Positions 36,854 through 50,040 of a stretch of 64,000 bases of DNA are shown in pieces. The notes under the pieces were generated by a model. That model was not told the origin of the DNA. It saw only the letters and a program-made list of their open reading frames with translations, and did not search any database. The DNA comes from Perilla frutescens (Eukaryota; Streptophyta; Magnoliopsida; Lamiales; Lamiaceae), in NCBI GenBank assembly GCA_026008535.1, contig BRKX01000011.1:46422183-46486182 (forward strand), written 5' to 3'. The first letter of the stretch is position 1. Each line of letters opens with the position of its first letter. A program made the translations under genes and the position numbers.

Positions 36854-37093
36854 GGACCCCTCGACTCGGCTTGCCGGAATCTGCATATACATTCTGCACA
36901 ATCATGCCAAACCCTGAGCACTAGCCAGGGCGTATTTGTCTTGCGGAGAGTGGTCCGGCTTGCCGGAATCTGCATATACATTCTGCACAATCACGCCAAA
37001 CCCTGAGCACGCCAAACCCTGAGCACTAGCCAAGGCGTATTTGTCTTGCGGAGAGGGGACCCCTCGACTCGGCTTGCCGGAATCTGCATATCG
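36854..37093. repeat. Short tandem array, 89-114 bp unit
   Basis: CGGCTTGCCGGAATCTGCAT recurs at 36867, 36956 and 37070. Between copies lies TGCACAATCA.GCCAAACCCT and GGCGTATTTGTCTTGCGG. The second unit is longer because GCCAAACCCTGAGCAC is repeated within it. GGACCCCTCGACT occurs at both ends. Confidence 0.85.
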
Positions 37094-37806
37094 GTTCCAG
37101 TTCCTGATTTGCTTTGTTTAATTTCAGCTTATTGTATTTATACTCTTTCTTTGTCCTACTCCTTCTTCTATTTTCTTGTACTTCAGTTGTAATTCCGGTA
37201 AAATGTAATACACTACAACATTTATTTTGTTTATTCTTTTGAAAAATAAAATAAAATAATCACTCCGAAACATGACTTGTTATAGTATACCAATATTTCC
37301 ATTGATAAATTTAAAGGAAAAAAAAAACTGAAAAGCTTAACAATTATTTTTATATAGGTGGATTGTAATTCTTCTTTTGAAAGTGGATCATATATAGGTT
37401 CATTTTAATTCTTAAATTCATCAAGATGGTTGAAATGTTTAACGAAAAAAATCAATAATTTAAGAATTTGAAGTGAGTGGCAATGTAATTTTTATTTTAT
37501 TTTCTCAAGTCGAATTTAAGAATGTGTAAACATCTTCTACAACTATTTAAGATATTTTACTAAATACAGCATCATAATTCCCAAATATAACCATGTGACA
37601 TGGCTTTTTTTTTTTAAGTCGTAATTGTTTTGTGCCCAATAGTTTAATTTTTTTTATCCACCAAATCCCATCTCAAGTACTTAATTATCAATGTGTATGG
37701 GTGTGCAAAAGGTTCTGTCAAAATTAAAATTCAAAATGCATATATATTTTTTTAAATCGAATCTAATTTAATTTTGGAAGTTTTAAATCGGACCAAACCG
37801 ACCCAA

Positions 37807-40800
37807 TCTATCTATATATATCTAAAAGTAAGATAGTCGTCACAAATAGAAATAGTAAATTTTCCCGCCTAAATTAATTTTCTAATAATAGTGATATTAT
37901 TATACATGCAATTAATTATGAAATTAAGTAAAATAAAAACTATAAATTAATTAATCGTATTACAAAAATAATGGAATGTGCGATTCTCTTTCTATGATAC
38001 GAAAATTGCATATAGCTTCCTAAATTAACATATTAATATTTAGATTGTAAATCAATATATATAATTAAATCACTAATTCCATAAAATTCGTGTGCTAGAA
38101 TCTTGATATTAATTAATAATTATATTGCAAGGCTACATTATATACATATTTACCATATTTAATAAATATGCCAATATTTCTCTAAATCATTCTCTATCTA
38201 AATATAAAATTAAATAATCTTAATCTTATCTTAATATATATATATATCTAAAAGTGATATAGTATACGAACTTATCTATATTTTTTAATTATTTATTTTC
38301 CATGTAAAACCGTCAATAATAATATATTTGCAATATATTATTATACATTTTCAGAAATACCAGATTACATGGAGAACAATTCTATAATATAAGAAGCTAT
38401 TTATATTATATATATCAATATTGAATCTCTATATATAATACGATGCTAATTAAATCCATATATAATATGCAGTTACTTATATATATATATGTATATAGGA
38501 GTTGGTTCAAATAAAAACTTATCTTGGTGTGAAAACTGCGGACTATGCTTTTTTAGTGTATTTTTAGTGCTTTTCTTTATGTATTTTGATGCTAATTTTT
38601 TTAATACTTTTCTTATTGTGTTTTAGTGATAGATGTTTTTAGCACCAAAATACAGTAAGTAAAGCACTAAAAGTACATTAAACAAGCATAATCCGCACGT
38701 TTTCACACCAAGATAAGTTTTTATTATAACCAACCCATATATATATGTGTGTGTATATGTATATATATTGATTGATATTGACTTGCGAATCAATGCCGAA
38801 TTAAATGAAGGGTAATTAATTATTTCTATAATTACATAGATATAGATTGTATTATATAAGGTAAATATATAATTGCGTTAACCCATAAATATAATTTTGC
38901 CTTAGCCGTGATATCTATAATATGTTATTGAAAATATAGTGTAAAAAGATGGAAGCAGTCGATTATAAATGCATCTTCATTCTTGGTATCTTCTTAAACT
39001 CATTTCAAGAGCAGTTTTTTATTGCTTCACTGTCACATCCGACGACAATATGCCCCTAAAGAAAAGGGGTAGCTTCAATTACACTTCGATTATATTGATA
39101 ATCAAAATGCTGTCGGAGTTTTGTGATTTTTTTCTCTGTTATTTCTCAATTGTAAATTTCATTTTATTTTTGTATCTATAATCAATAAATTCGTTGGTGT
39201 TGATTTTACAGGAGACAGGCACCAGTTCACGTACAGAGTTGATTTGTATAATTATTATTCTACTATGATTTAGGTGAATGGAGTTTATTTGGATGTCATT
39301 GTTGTGTCCATATTGCAGTCTCATGCATTTCGGACCCGGAAGCTCATAGAAAAATCTCTAGCAGCACCCTATTCGCGATGCGAAGTAATTCTCTTATTTG
39401 TTGAGTTTAAGCACACATGATATGTAGTTAATTTAATTGGTTATTGTACATTATGTTTTGATTCTACGAAATGACCTGTTTTTTTATCAAGTTTATTAGT
39501 TTAAGGTTATTTATGTATTGTGAATTTTGTCATCATTGTATTATTTAATCAGTTGCCCAAGAAATATATACAATTTGCCAGTTTTAAAGATATTGGTGTC
39601 CGTTGGTGTCCGTGTGATGTCGCAACTTCACCATAATCCCCCTTTGATTGGGCTACTACTCCAGAAAGTTTGAATGATATTTTTAATTTAGTTTTGGAAA
39701 ACAATGCATAAATGTTAGTATTAGACCATTGAGAGTGGACCTCGGAGTAAAATAAGAAGATTTATCATTTAATTTTTTCATGTTTTGAAGTTGGTTTGAA
39801 TTTTACTGAGTGTGTATTGATCATAACTTCCCGTTTCTTTATTTGGTAACTGTATATCAACAACATAGAATTTAAGTTTCCACCCAAAAACAACTCATAC
39901 AAGATTTGGCACAACAACGTACTCAGAGCAACTCCCCGACATGGCCTCGCCCTTTCACGAAATTCTTTTTAAGCTTCGGAAAATTAGGCCATTTTGATAT
40001 ATTAGATGGAATGCAAAATGGAGAAATAAAATGAAGTCATTTTAAACTTTCGAAAATTAGGCCATTTGGTTTTAGCGTATCTTATATTAATGAATTTCTT
40101 TTTTTAAATTCAAATATAAATAAATTATATTTTTTTTATTGAGATATATGAAATTGACATGGACTCACCCTTTCACGGGGTTCTTTTTATGTTTTCTTTC
40201 AATATCTTATTTGATTTAATTTAGTTTAGATTTAGATAGTGTACATGATTGTATAAGTTTTGGTAATTATGAATAGATGATTGCATGATACTCTCTACTG
40301 ATTTCAAATCCTATTAAGATATATTTTTCTAAAAAAATGCATATTCTCTATTTAGAAAGGGTTAACATTGAGAGAAAGTGCTAGAAAATATGGTGAAATT
40401 TTGAAACAAACTAAAAATTCTAAAATGACAATTGATTTGAAGCACAGGGATTAGTAATTATAAAATATGGTGCATCATACTTTCAACTTCACTTTGTTTT
40501 TACTTCACTTAATAATAAAATAGTTTAAACCTATTAATTAATCCAAATGTGTTCTTAGGTACGTCTATGGGTTATAACCTGCAAAATTAGAAAAAAATAT
40601 ATTTTTTTATCAATTCAGAATCAGAAAAAAAATTATCAATTAGGACTCTAAAAATTATGTATTTTATTTTTAGAAAAATTATATTCATATAAATTTTCAT
40701 CAAAAACTATTGTATTGATTATTTTTTAATTTTAATAAAGAATATGTTTTAAAAAATGATAATTAAAAAAATTACAAGAATCAAAGTACATGATCGAGTT

Positions 40801-41932
40801 TTTTGAGTCATAGATTGATATATTTTTATCATATAAAGTATGTATAATATGAAAATCCAAACAAATGTAAAAGTATATTAAACGGTTTTATAAATATTTA
40901 AAAAATAATTTATAAGATTTTGGATATTATTTACAAAAATAATATTAAATTTATAGTTGGGTGCATGTAGTTATAGGTAATGAAATAAATTACTATGACC
41001 AAATAACATAATTATTCATTTAGAAAGACAAAAGCATTATAAAATTCATCAATGATCTTTTCTTTTATAAAGTCGAAACAGTTGATTGACACATTCCATA
41101 AAAAAATTCACAAGTAGAGATAAGAAAATACCATGCATCTATAACAATAATTTCATGATACCATTCAACATTTTTTTTTTTTAAATTCATGTAGTAAAGA
41201 TTTATCATTTTTTTATCTCAAAAGAAGGTATTATCGTTTTCTCTCTATTATCCTTAAACGAAAATAACATGCTTATTTTTATACTTTACCATTTTCATAG
41301 TATAGGTGAAGAGGCAATCAAATATTATAAATTATTAATTTCACAAACCACTATCATTTAACTGTTGTTTTTATTGCATATTGCTCCTTTAGTCCTTTAC
41401 ATAGTTCGTCTCAAATTTACATAGTTAAGGTGTTCACCATTATTGTGGCTAAGACATATGGGTAGTAGATCGAGTAAGTTTTACCAATCATTACATTTGA
41501 CTATGATTTAGTTTTTTTTTTTTTGTAACCTTTATATTTTTTTATTTTTTTTACATCTTGCATATCTTACATTTCAATCCTAATCTAATATTGCCTTAAA
41601 TGATGCAACACTTACATTTTCAAACTCCATTATTTTTAAGTTTGTTTAAAAATTAACATGATTCTATTAAATATCATTTAATATATATTTGAAATTGATA
41701 TTAGGGAAGTTATAAAGGTTGTGATAGAAAAATCAATATAAAGTCACGATTGATTTTTTTAGATTATTGAGATTTTGTTATATGAGCGAATATCATGCAT
41801 AATTTCATATTTTTTAAACATATTTGGTGCAAGTAATCTTTTAATAATTAGAATAATAAAATTTATTATGCCATTTTAATAAAACGCTAAGTTTATGTAT
41901 CTTATCCGTGCATCGCACGGGTGATATACTAG
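37807..41932 (+). mobile_element. Non-autonomous Helitron
   Basis: The 3' end is diagnostic: a perfect 6-bp stem hairpin CCGTGC-ATC-GCACGG (41906-41920), then eight bases, then CTAG (41929-41932), followed by T. The 5' end is placed at TCTATCTATATATATC (37807), preceded by A, giving the expected A/T insertion site and no target duplication. The TATATCTAAAAGTAAGATAGTCG opening resembles other plant Helitron 5' ends. The flanks left of 37807 and right of 41932 share a CGG(A)CCAAACCG / GTTTGGTTTTTAACCGAG composition, as if once continuous. No Rep/helicase frame is present. The 5' end could instead be the similar sequence near 38236. Confidence 0.7.
38501..38735. mobile_element. MITE with long inverted repeats, nested in the Helitron
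   Basis: The left arm AAAAACTTATCTTGGTGTGA is repeated exactly on the other strand at the right end. The arms pair for about 100 bp (GCGGA.TATGCTT and TTTTAGTGCTTT also match). The outer bases are GTTGGTT. The flanks are TA-rich, so the target duplication cannot be read. It would form a long hairpin if transcribed. Confidence 0.75.
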
Positions 41933-43860
41933 TTGTTTTAAAAAGAGAGAAGTGAAACCCGTTTGGTTTTTAACCGAGTTAGACAAATTAAACAAATTAA
42001 AACTATACAAAAATGAACGAAATAAAACCAATTTTCAAAATTAATCGAATCGATCAAATTTTCAGTTTCGATTTATTTTAATTTGTACACTTACTCGAGT
42101 GCAACAGTTTCATTGACACAAGTAAGATATTAATTATAACATGTTAGCTCTACTGTGGCAAGCGACTGTGTTTTCCTATCCATTTTTTTAAATGTATGAA
42201 ATTTGATATACTTATCAAATGATACTTTAATATTTTTTCCAATACTGTCCTTACACAAATTTTTCTCGTATATTCATCCTTAAAAACCTTTATAAAAACT
42301 CATGAAATACCATTGTAGGTGGGCGTAGTTCGTCTAAGGTTAAAAGTTAAAAGCAAGTTTTTAGGATTCAATGCTTCAATCAATATTAGAGCAATTAATA
42401 AGTAATAAATTGACAAAAGAGTCAGTCAAAACACACAGCAAAAAGTGAGTAAACGCTTTTCTTTCAATTTTTTTTTTTAGTTGGGAAAGTAAACGCTTTT
42501 TGCGAAATGAAATGAAGTAGATATTTAGCATTTATGACAGTATTAAGTGTGTGTTGTGGGATTTAGATTAGGTGGAGTAATTCTTTTAGTTGATTTCTTT
42601 GTCCTACTTTTATGATACATCTTATTTTCTTAACATCAAACATGTCAGGTGTAAATTTGTGATTTCATAAAATATATGTGTATTGAAATTAATACATGTA
42701 ATATGTATCAATGATAATGAAATACGAGATGTAATGCAAAAATACAACATAAAATAACACGCCTTAATTAATTATTGACCTTGCAATTTATAGTTAGGCT
42801 TCAATTCAGAGTTTGGACTTCAATAATTTACTTCAAATTATTCTTTTGGACTTGTACTAGAACATATATGGGTCCTTTCCTCAGTAAAATGAAAAAAAGG
42901 GAAAATATTGGATGGTGTTATCAAGAAAACTAACCATCATGGTTAGATATACTAAAGCAATGAGAAATAAGTGATGAATACACAAGTTGATCAATGAATC
43001 CCATGTCAAAAAATTAAGTTGAAAATGAAAACAAGGGTTCTTATAGCATATGCCTTGTGACTATACTCAAATTTAATTATGCACAAAAATAAGATATAAT
43101 ATTGAAAAAACAAAAAGAATGCGACTAACCTCCCTAAAATGTCATTTTAATTGGTATTGGACCTATTGGTACATCATAATTCATAATGAATACTTTATGT
43201 TTACAAGCAAATGATCCTAACAAATATACCCAAATATTTGAGGCATTAAAAAAGAACAATGGGGGAGATTATAGATATATAAAAGAATCGAACTAGAGTC
43301 ATAGGTATTTTCCCCTGAAAACGAAGGATAATATTATCCTGTGCAAGGGGGCAAATTCGAGATTCTAAATAGTGAACATTAAAAAAAAAAAAAAGAAGAA
43401 GAAGAAAAAAAGGTAAAACAGTAAACACAAAAACAGGAAGAGAGAGAAGAATGCTTGGATTTAGGCACAAGGGGCAGCAGTTTGTAGTTCCCACTCCGAA
43501 TGTAAAGAGCGAACGTGTCACCCGCAGATTCTTCTATTGGAACGCGAGCGAATTCAGTAATAGTAAGTAATACTCTCTCTCTCTCTCTCTCCATCTGTGT
43601 CCGTCTCTCTCTTCATGTATAATAATGTATCTATCTACTCATCACAAGTTCTTTTTCTTTTTGTTGATAAAATCATTAAACAGAGCAGTCGGTTATCCAT
43701 CACTGGGTCAATTAGACCACCGAGTAATAAGGGAATTTGTTTATTCACAAAATTAAACATTTAATAGCCCTAGTGAAAAATATCCGGAACCATTTTTAGG
43801 AAACAAAATATAAATATAGCAGCTGAGATAAATTTGGTCACTGTATTTAATCACCACACC
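41933..43860. other. AT-rich intergenic region upstream of Pumilio gene 2
   Basis: Contains (CT)n tracts at 43572-43591 and 43862-43882, often seen in plant 5' regions. No gene supported; the short minus frames at 43246-43594 lack recognisable domains. Confidence 0.55.
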
Positions 43861-43905
43861 CCTCTCTCTCTCTCTCTCTCTCCCCACAGTAGTAGTTGCA
43901 AAACA

Positions 43906-43968
43906 AAACCCTAAAAGGGGTTCTTTGCAAGAACGATTCGCCGCCAGATTGATCTTTCTCTTATTTAA
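43906..43968 (+). promoter_or_regulatory. Core promoter of Pumilio gene 2: telo-box, weak TATA
   Basis: Telo-box AAACCCTAA at 43906-43914, then GCCGCCAGATTGAT at about 43941-43954, then TATTTAA at about 43962 where gene 1 has TATATAAA. A likely 5' UTR intron acceptor (AAATAAGCAG) precedes the start codon at about 44431. Confidence 0.55.
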
Positions 43969-44462
43969 CTCATGACCCTCTTTCTCACACTCAGTCTTCT
44001 TCTTCCTCCTCCTCTTACCTAAACTCTCACTTCTAAGCTGAGCTTTAATTCTTCCACCGCTTGTTTTATCAGAAACTAATTTGCTTATTTCTTGAATTTA
44101 AAATTTGAATGAACATGACCCTTTTGTCAATACTTATTTTTTTTCGGTTTACGGTTGTTGTGAACTGAGTTTTTTTTTTCCTGTGTATTTGATCGTGTGT
44201 TTTTGACGACTGTATTCATCTTCAAGAGCTGAGCTATCTTGAGACTTGGATGGTCAAAGGTTGGTTTTTTATGAGCTCGAAGCTTTGAGTTTCAATTCGT
44301 GCATATGGGTTTTGTTTTGATTTAGTTTTGGATTAGTTAAGTTTGGTTTTTGGTAGCTTTTTAGGGTTTCTAGGGTCGGTATCTGTTGTTTTTCTATTAA
44401 CTCGAGCTTTGTTTCTCCTTGAAATAAGCAGTGAATTGCCGGGTATTAATTTGTGAAGAAAC

Positions 44463-47400
44463 ATGTTATCCGAATTGGGAAGGAGGCCGATGATTGGAAA
44501 TAATGAAAATTCCTTCGGGGATGAGTTTGAGAAGGAGATAGGGTTGTTGCTCCGTGAACAGAGGAGGCAAGAGGCTGATGATCTTGAAAAGGAGCTTAAT
44601 TTGTATAGGAGTGGATCGGCTCCACCTACAGTAGAGGGCTCACTTAGTGCAGTTGGTGGGTTGTTCAACCATGGAGCCAGTGGTGGTGCTGTCAGTGGAG
44701 GTGGTGTTCCTCCGGCAATTGCTGAGTTTGCAAGAAATAAGAGTGGTAACGGGTTCATGTCTGAAGAGGAGCTTAGGTCTGATCCTGCATATTTATCTTA
44801 CTACTATTCAAATGTCAATTTGAACCCAAGGCTGCCGCCTCCTCTCTTGTCAAGAGAGGATTGGCGGTTTGCTCAGAGGTTACAAGGAGGGAGCTCTGCT
44901 ATTGGGGATAAGAGGAAAGTGAACAGGAATGATAGTGGCAATGGTAGTGGGAGATCCCTGTTCTCGATGCCTCCTGGCTTCAATCCAAAGAAGCAAGAGA
45001 GTGAGAGTGAGGACAAACTGCAGGGTTCTGTGGAGTGGGGTGGTGATGGACTTATCGGTTTGCCTGGATTAGGACTAGGTAGCAAGCAGAAGAGTCTTGC
45101 AGAGATATTTCAGGTTAGCAATTGTTGTTCTTTTTTTATTTGCATGTTCCATCTCTTCTCATGGATGTCTGATTTGATGATTGAGATGCGATATTAGGAT
45201 CTAAGGTTTCTCTTTATGCTTGCAGATTTTGTAGGATTGGAGTGTAGTAGTTCTGCTCAATTGTGTGGACTGGCAGTATATATGCTACTTTATCATATGT
45301 TCTCATGAGTTCACTTGGTACATCTTAAACATGTGTGTTAGTTTGGTATGCACAGTTTTTAAGATATGGACTGGTGTTTAAAGATAATCAGTAATTCTTC
45401 CTTCACATGAATTTAATATGTTATATGCTTAGCTTTAATATGCATGAGGAAACTTTATACCCATTTCTCTTGTATACCTATGATTGGGATCGGCTTCATC
45501 TATGTAACCCCTTTGTTAAAAGGATGCCCTTTTTTGTTTTAACTGTTGAAAGCATGCCATGATTTATTCGTATCATGAACTCTACTGTTTCGGGAACTCA
45601 TATATTATTGGTATGCTCCTCCTAGTACCTCCTAGATAGCATTAGTTTATCTCCAGGGTGATTTCTGTCACAGCCTCAGGATATATGTAGCTTGAATCGT
45701 AGATGTGTACCATCTTTTGGTCTTAGTGCTTGTTAATCTATTGCTCAAATAGACAATGCACACATTCTCCATCCATTTTTTTATCTAGTTTAAGTTCTTA
45801 ATATCTATGTAGGATGACTTGAACCGTGCTACTCCTGTTCCTGGACACCCTTCTCGCCCAGCTAGCAGAAACGCTTTTGATGAGAATTCTATGGGTTCAG
45901 CAGAGGCTGAGTTGGCTCATCTGCGTCGTGATTTATCATCATCTGATCTAGGGCACACTACAAATATTCAGACCTCATCTGCCGCTCAGCACACTGGAAC
46001 AGCTGCTTCATATTCTTATGCTGCTGTCTTGGGTGCATCCTTATCAAGAAGCTCAACTCCTGACCCGCAACGCATTGCAAGAGCACCAAGTCCTTGCCCA
46101 ACTCCTATTGGAGGAGGCAGGGGAGGAAATTCAGAGAAAAGAAATATTAACAGTCCGAGCTCTTTCAATGGTGTTGCTTCTCATTCCAATGAACCTGCTG
46201 ATCTTGTTGCTGCTTTATCTGGCTTGAACCTGTCAAATGGCATCATGGAGGATGAGAATCATTTATCCTCTCGGATTGAGTCTGATGGTGATGACCACAA
46301 GAATTATCTTTTTAATCTTCAGGGGGGCCAGAATAACATTAGACAACAAACTTATACGAAGAAACATGAAGCTGGACAGTACAATATATCTTCTGTTCCT
46401 CAGGCAGGTAAATTAATGCCTTCTGATTCTGGTGTGAAAAATGGTGGTGGGCCAGATCTAAGTGTTAATACTTCTCTTCAAGCTGAGCTGCAGAAAAATG
46501 GTGTTCATTCTAATAATGCATACCTGAAAGTTTCTCCTAATGCTGCTGGTAATGGTGGGGGTGGTGGAATTTCTCAGTATCAGCATCTGGACAGTCCCAA
46601 TTCATCATTTTCAAGTTATGGATTAAGTGGGTACCCCATGAGTCCAATATCAGGTCAACTTGGAGGCTCTAATTTGCCACCATTGTTTGAAAATGCTGCT
46701 GCTGCATCGGCTATGGGTGTACCTGGCATGGACTCTAGGATGTTGGGAGGATCAAATATTGGTGCTGCTTCTGCAGAGCAAAGCCTGGGCAGATTAGGGA
46801 ATCAGGTTCCAGGGAGCGCACTTCAGGCACCTTATGTTGACCCCTTGTATCTGCAATATTTGAGAACAGCTGAATATGCTGCACAGGTAGCAGCTCTTAA
46901 TGATCCTTCTTCTGATAGGAACTACATGGGTAATTCATACATGGACATGCTCCAGAAAGCCTATATTGGGAATCTATTATCTCCTCAGAAATCTCAGTAT
47001 GGTGTTCCCTTGGGTGGAAAAACGGGTGCATCTAGTCCTCATGGTTACTATGGAAATCCTGCTTTTGGAATTGGATTGTCATATCCTGGGAGTCCCTTGG
47101 CGAGTGCAGTTATTCCAAATTCAGCTGGAGGGCCCGGTAGCCCTATGAGGCATGGAGACTTCAATGTGAGATTCCCTGGTGCGCTGAGAAATGTGGCTGG
47201 GAGCGTCATTGGACCTTGGCACTTAGATAACATGGATAGTACTTTTGCTTCTTCACTGCTGGAAGAGTTCAAGAGCAATAAAGCAAGGTGCTTTGAACTT
47301 TCGGAGATTGCCGGTCATGTTGTTGAATTTAGGTATGCTTTTTGAAAACTGAAATGATTATTCATTTATGAGGCGATTTATATCTGACTTTTATCTTGAC

Positions 47401-49891
47401 ATCTTTTACAAGTGCTGACCAATATGGAAGCCGATTCATTCAACAAAAGCTTGAAACTGCAACAACGGAAGAGAAAAACATGGTTTTTCAGGAAATTTTT
47501 CCTCAAGCTCTTTCATTAATGACTGATGTATTCGGTAATTATGTAATCCAAAAGGTACCAAATTTTGCGACTGGTTGTTTAGTTGATAAGTGTGATTCTA
47601 TCTTGACTTTGTTAGTCTACCTCCATACTAAATTTCATGCCCTCACAGTTTTTCGAACATGGTATGGCATCTCAAAGAAGAGAATTGGCTGGCAAGCTTC
47701 TTGGTCATGTGCTTACCTTAAGCCTCCAAATGTATGGTTGTAGAGTGATACAAAAGGTAACATTAGCTTCTGATTTATGCATTCATCTTACCAAGGGGGG
47801 CATTTTTTCCTGTGAACCTGTCTGAATGAAGCTCTTGGGTGCTTTGTTATGCATAGATCCTCTTTTCGTCAATCTTCTTGCCACTCACATTTTTCTAGTT
47901 AAAAATGCTGAGCCAAGTCAATATTGTTCCAATGATAGATGCTGTCTGATTATGCAGGCAATAGAAGTTGTTGATGTGGATCAAAAGATCAAGATGGTGG
48001 AGGAGCTCGATGGACATGTCATGCGTTGTGTTCGTGATCAAAATGGGAATCATGTTATACAGAAGTGCATTGAGTGTGTCCCAGAGGAGCATATTCAGTT
48101 TATTGTTACAACTTTCTTTGACCAAGTTGTGACTCTATCTACTCATCCATACGGTTGCCGTGTGATACAGGTTACCTAAAATTGTTTAAATGTCTTTGTT
48201 CGTACTTCTACTTGAGAATACTTCAAAAGAGTTAATGCATAATGTAAGATGCTTCTAATTTCACAGCGAGTTTTAGAGCACTGTATGGATGAAAAAACCC
48301 AGAGCAAAGTTATGGAAGAAATTCTGGGATCTGTAAGTATGCTGGCACAGGATCAGTACGGGAATTACGTTGTTCAGGTTTGTAATTTCCTTTGGAAAAT
48401 TTAAATGGTTACTATCACCTTGTTTTTGCTGTGCCCTGTAAGCATCATGCCAGTATATTCTTTCTAGAAGGAAGTCCAATGCTACATCGTTTTAAGCTTA
48501 ATGTTGTGTTTCCTATATTTACTTTTAAAAAAATCCTAGCATATATTCACTTACTGCTTTTCATGTTGTTTCTATAGCATGTACTGGAGCATGGAAAACC
48601 ACACGAGCGATCTGCCATAATTCTGGAATTAGCTGGGAAAATTGTTCAGATGAGCCAGCAGAAGTTTGCGTCAAATGTCGTTGAGAAATGCTTAACTTTT
48701 GGTGATCCTAGTGAACGCCAACTGTTGGTGAATGAGATGCTTGGAACAACTGATGAGAATGAGCCTCTTCAGGTTTGTTACATACTTGTCTCTGATCATA
48801 ATTTGGGGCAGTATTTCTTCAGAATTGAAAGAACCCGACTTTAATTCCAAAAATATTGGTGACAGTTTTTTAATTTGTTCTTGGTGTGTGATGTGTATCC
48901 GATCCTTCATATACTTCGACGTTGTCAGAGATCTCAAAAACCAGTTTGCATTTTCTCAGTTGTTTACTAGCGCAATACATTTGGAAAGACTTACCATAGT
49001 TTCTGAGGGAAGCACTGGAATTTGAAAGTAGGCAAATTATAAGTACTTTCCATTTTTTATTGGAGAACTGATAGTTTCTGAGGGAAGCACTGGAATTTGA
49101 AAGTAGGCAAATTATAAGTACTTTCCATTTTTTATTGGAGAACTGAAGGATTTAGGTTTAAATGTCAGATGGTTAATGCATCTTTATAATTTTGCACATG
49201 TAGTTCTGACATATATTAAAGAGGAACGCAAAAAGGAGGGAGAAAAGAATGCTACATCCTAATGTTCTAGTAGTCCCTTTTTAAGAGAAATTAGTATGGT
49301 ATGATTATGGAATTCAACATTTTGTGGAGCCTGGGGTTGGAAGATAGGATATCTAACTTTAATTCATATACTGTTTCTAGGCTATTCAATGGAGGGAGTG
49401 GATTCTGATACAAATCATTGTCAATTCCAAATCTACCATCTTGTTGCTTTCTTTTCTATATCTTTGGAAGATTAACCTATCTCTACTAAAATACATTGGT
49501 TCCATGGCTCTCCGTGCTTATTCGTGCATATCTTTACTGTATGAATTAATATGTACCTAATCTTTTTTCCCTGTCCTCAACCAGGCTATGATGAAAGATC
49601 AGTTTGCAAATTACGTTGTACAGAAAGTACTTGAAACTTGTAGTGATCAGGAACGTGAACTGATCCTGTCAAGAATAAAAGTTCACTTGAATGCATTGAA
49701 GAAATACACGTATGGGAAGCATATAGTAGCCCGTGTGGAGAAACTTGTTGCCGCTGGAGGTATGTCTCCTGATTTATATTTTGAAACTCATGAGTTGATG
49801 AGCAATCGTAATTTTACTGACGAATGGTTTTATTATTGTATTTTGGTCGATAGAGAGGAGAATGGCTGCTCAGATCCCAAATCCAGCATAG
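44463..49891 (+). CDS. Pumilio homologue (APUM1/2-like), tandem copy 2
   Basis: Nine coding exons: 44463-45113, 45813-47332, 47413-47554, 47649-47756, 47958-48170, 48267-48377, 48578-48772, 49585-49759 and 49854-49891. All introns are GT-AG, and the frame closes at 1,050 residues. Exons 3 to 8 have exactly the same lengths as in copy 1 (142, 108, 213, 111, 195, 175), and phases are identical. The NABP region and all eight PUF repeats, with the same base-reading residues, are intact, so UGUANAUA-type mRNA binding is expected. Differences lie mostly in the low-complexity N-terminal half: copy 2 has an extra GGGVPPAIAEFARN segment. It ends GERRMAAQIPNPA, nearer the usual plant C-terminus. No sign of decay. 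Confidence 0.93.
48997..49146. repeat. 75-bp perfect tandem duplication in an intron
   Basis: Two copies of a 75-bp unit starting TAGTTTCTGAGGGAAGCAC lie head to tail at 48997 and 49072, in the intron before exon 8 of Pumilio gene 2. I see no differences. Confidence 0.9.
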
Positions 49892-50040
49892 ACGTGGTTG
49901 TAGGAAAGAAAGAAGTTGTACAGCTAACTGAGGCTAGTTTGGGCTACCTCTCTTGTCTTTCTTTCTGGCTCATACAACATGATGTTTGATGAGGATTATG
50001 AGCTGATTGCAAATAAAGCTGTTTGCCTGTACTAAAAACC

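Noticed and set aside
36793..36990. 65-codon frame with repeated CAECICRFRQAES-like words
   Set aside because: Arises from reading through the short tandem array; no gene.
43246..43594. Two overlapping minus-strand frames upstream of Pumilio gene 2
   Set aside because: They consist partly of poly-A/GAA and CT-repeat translation and lack domains.
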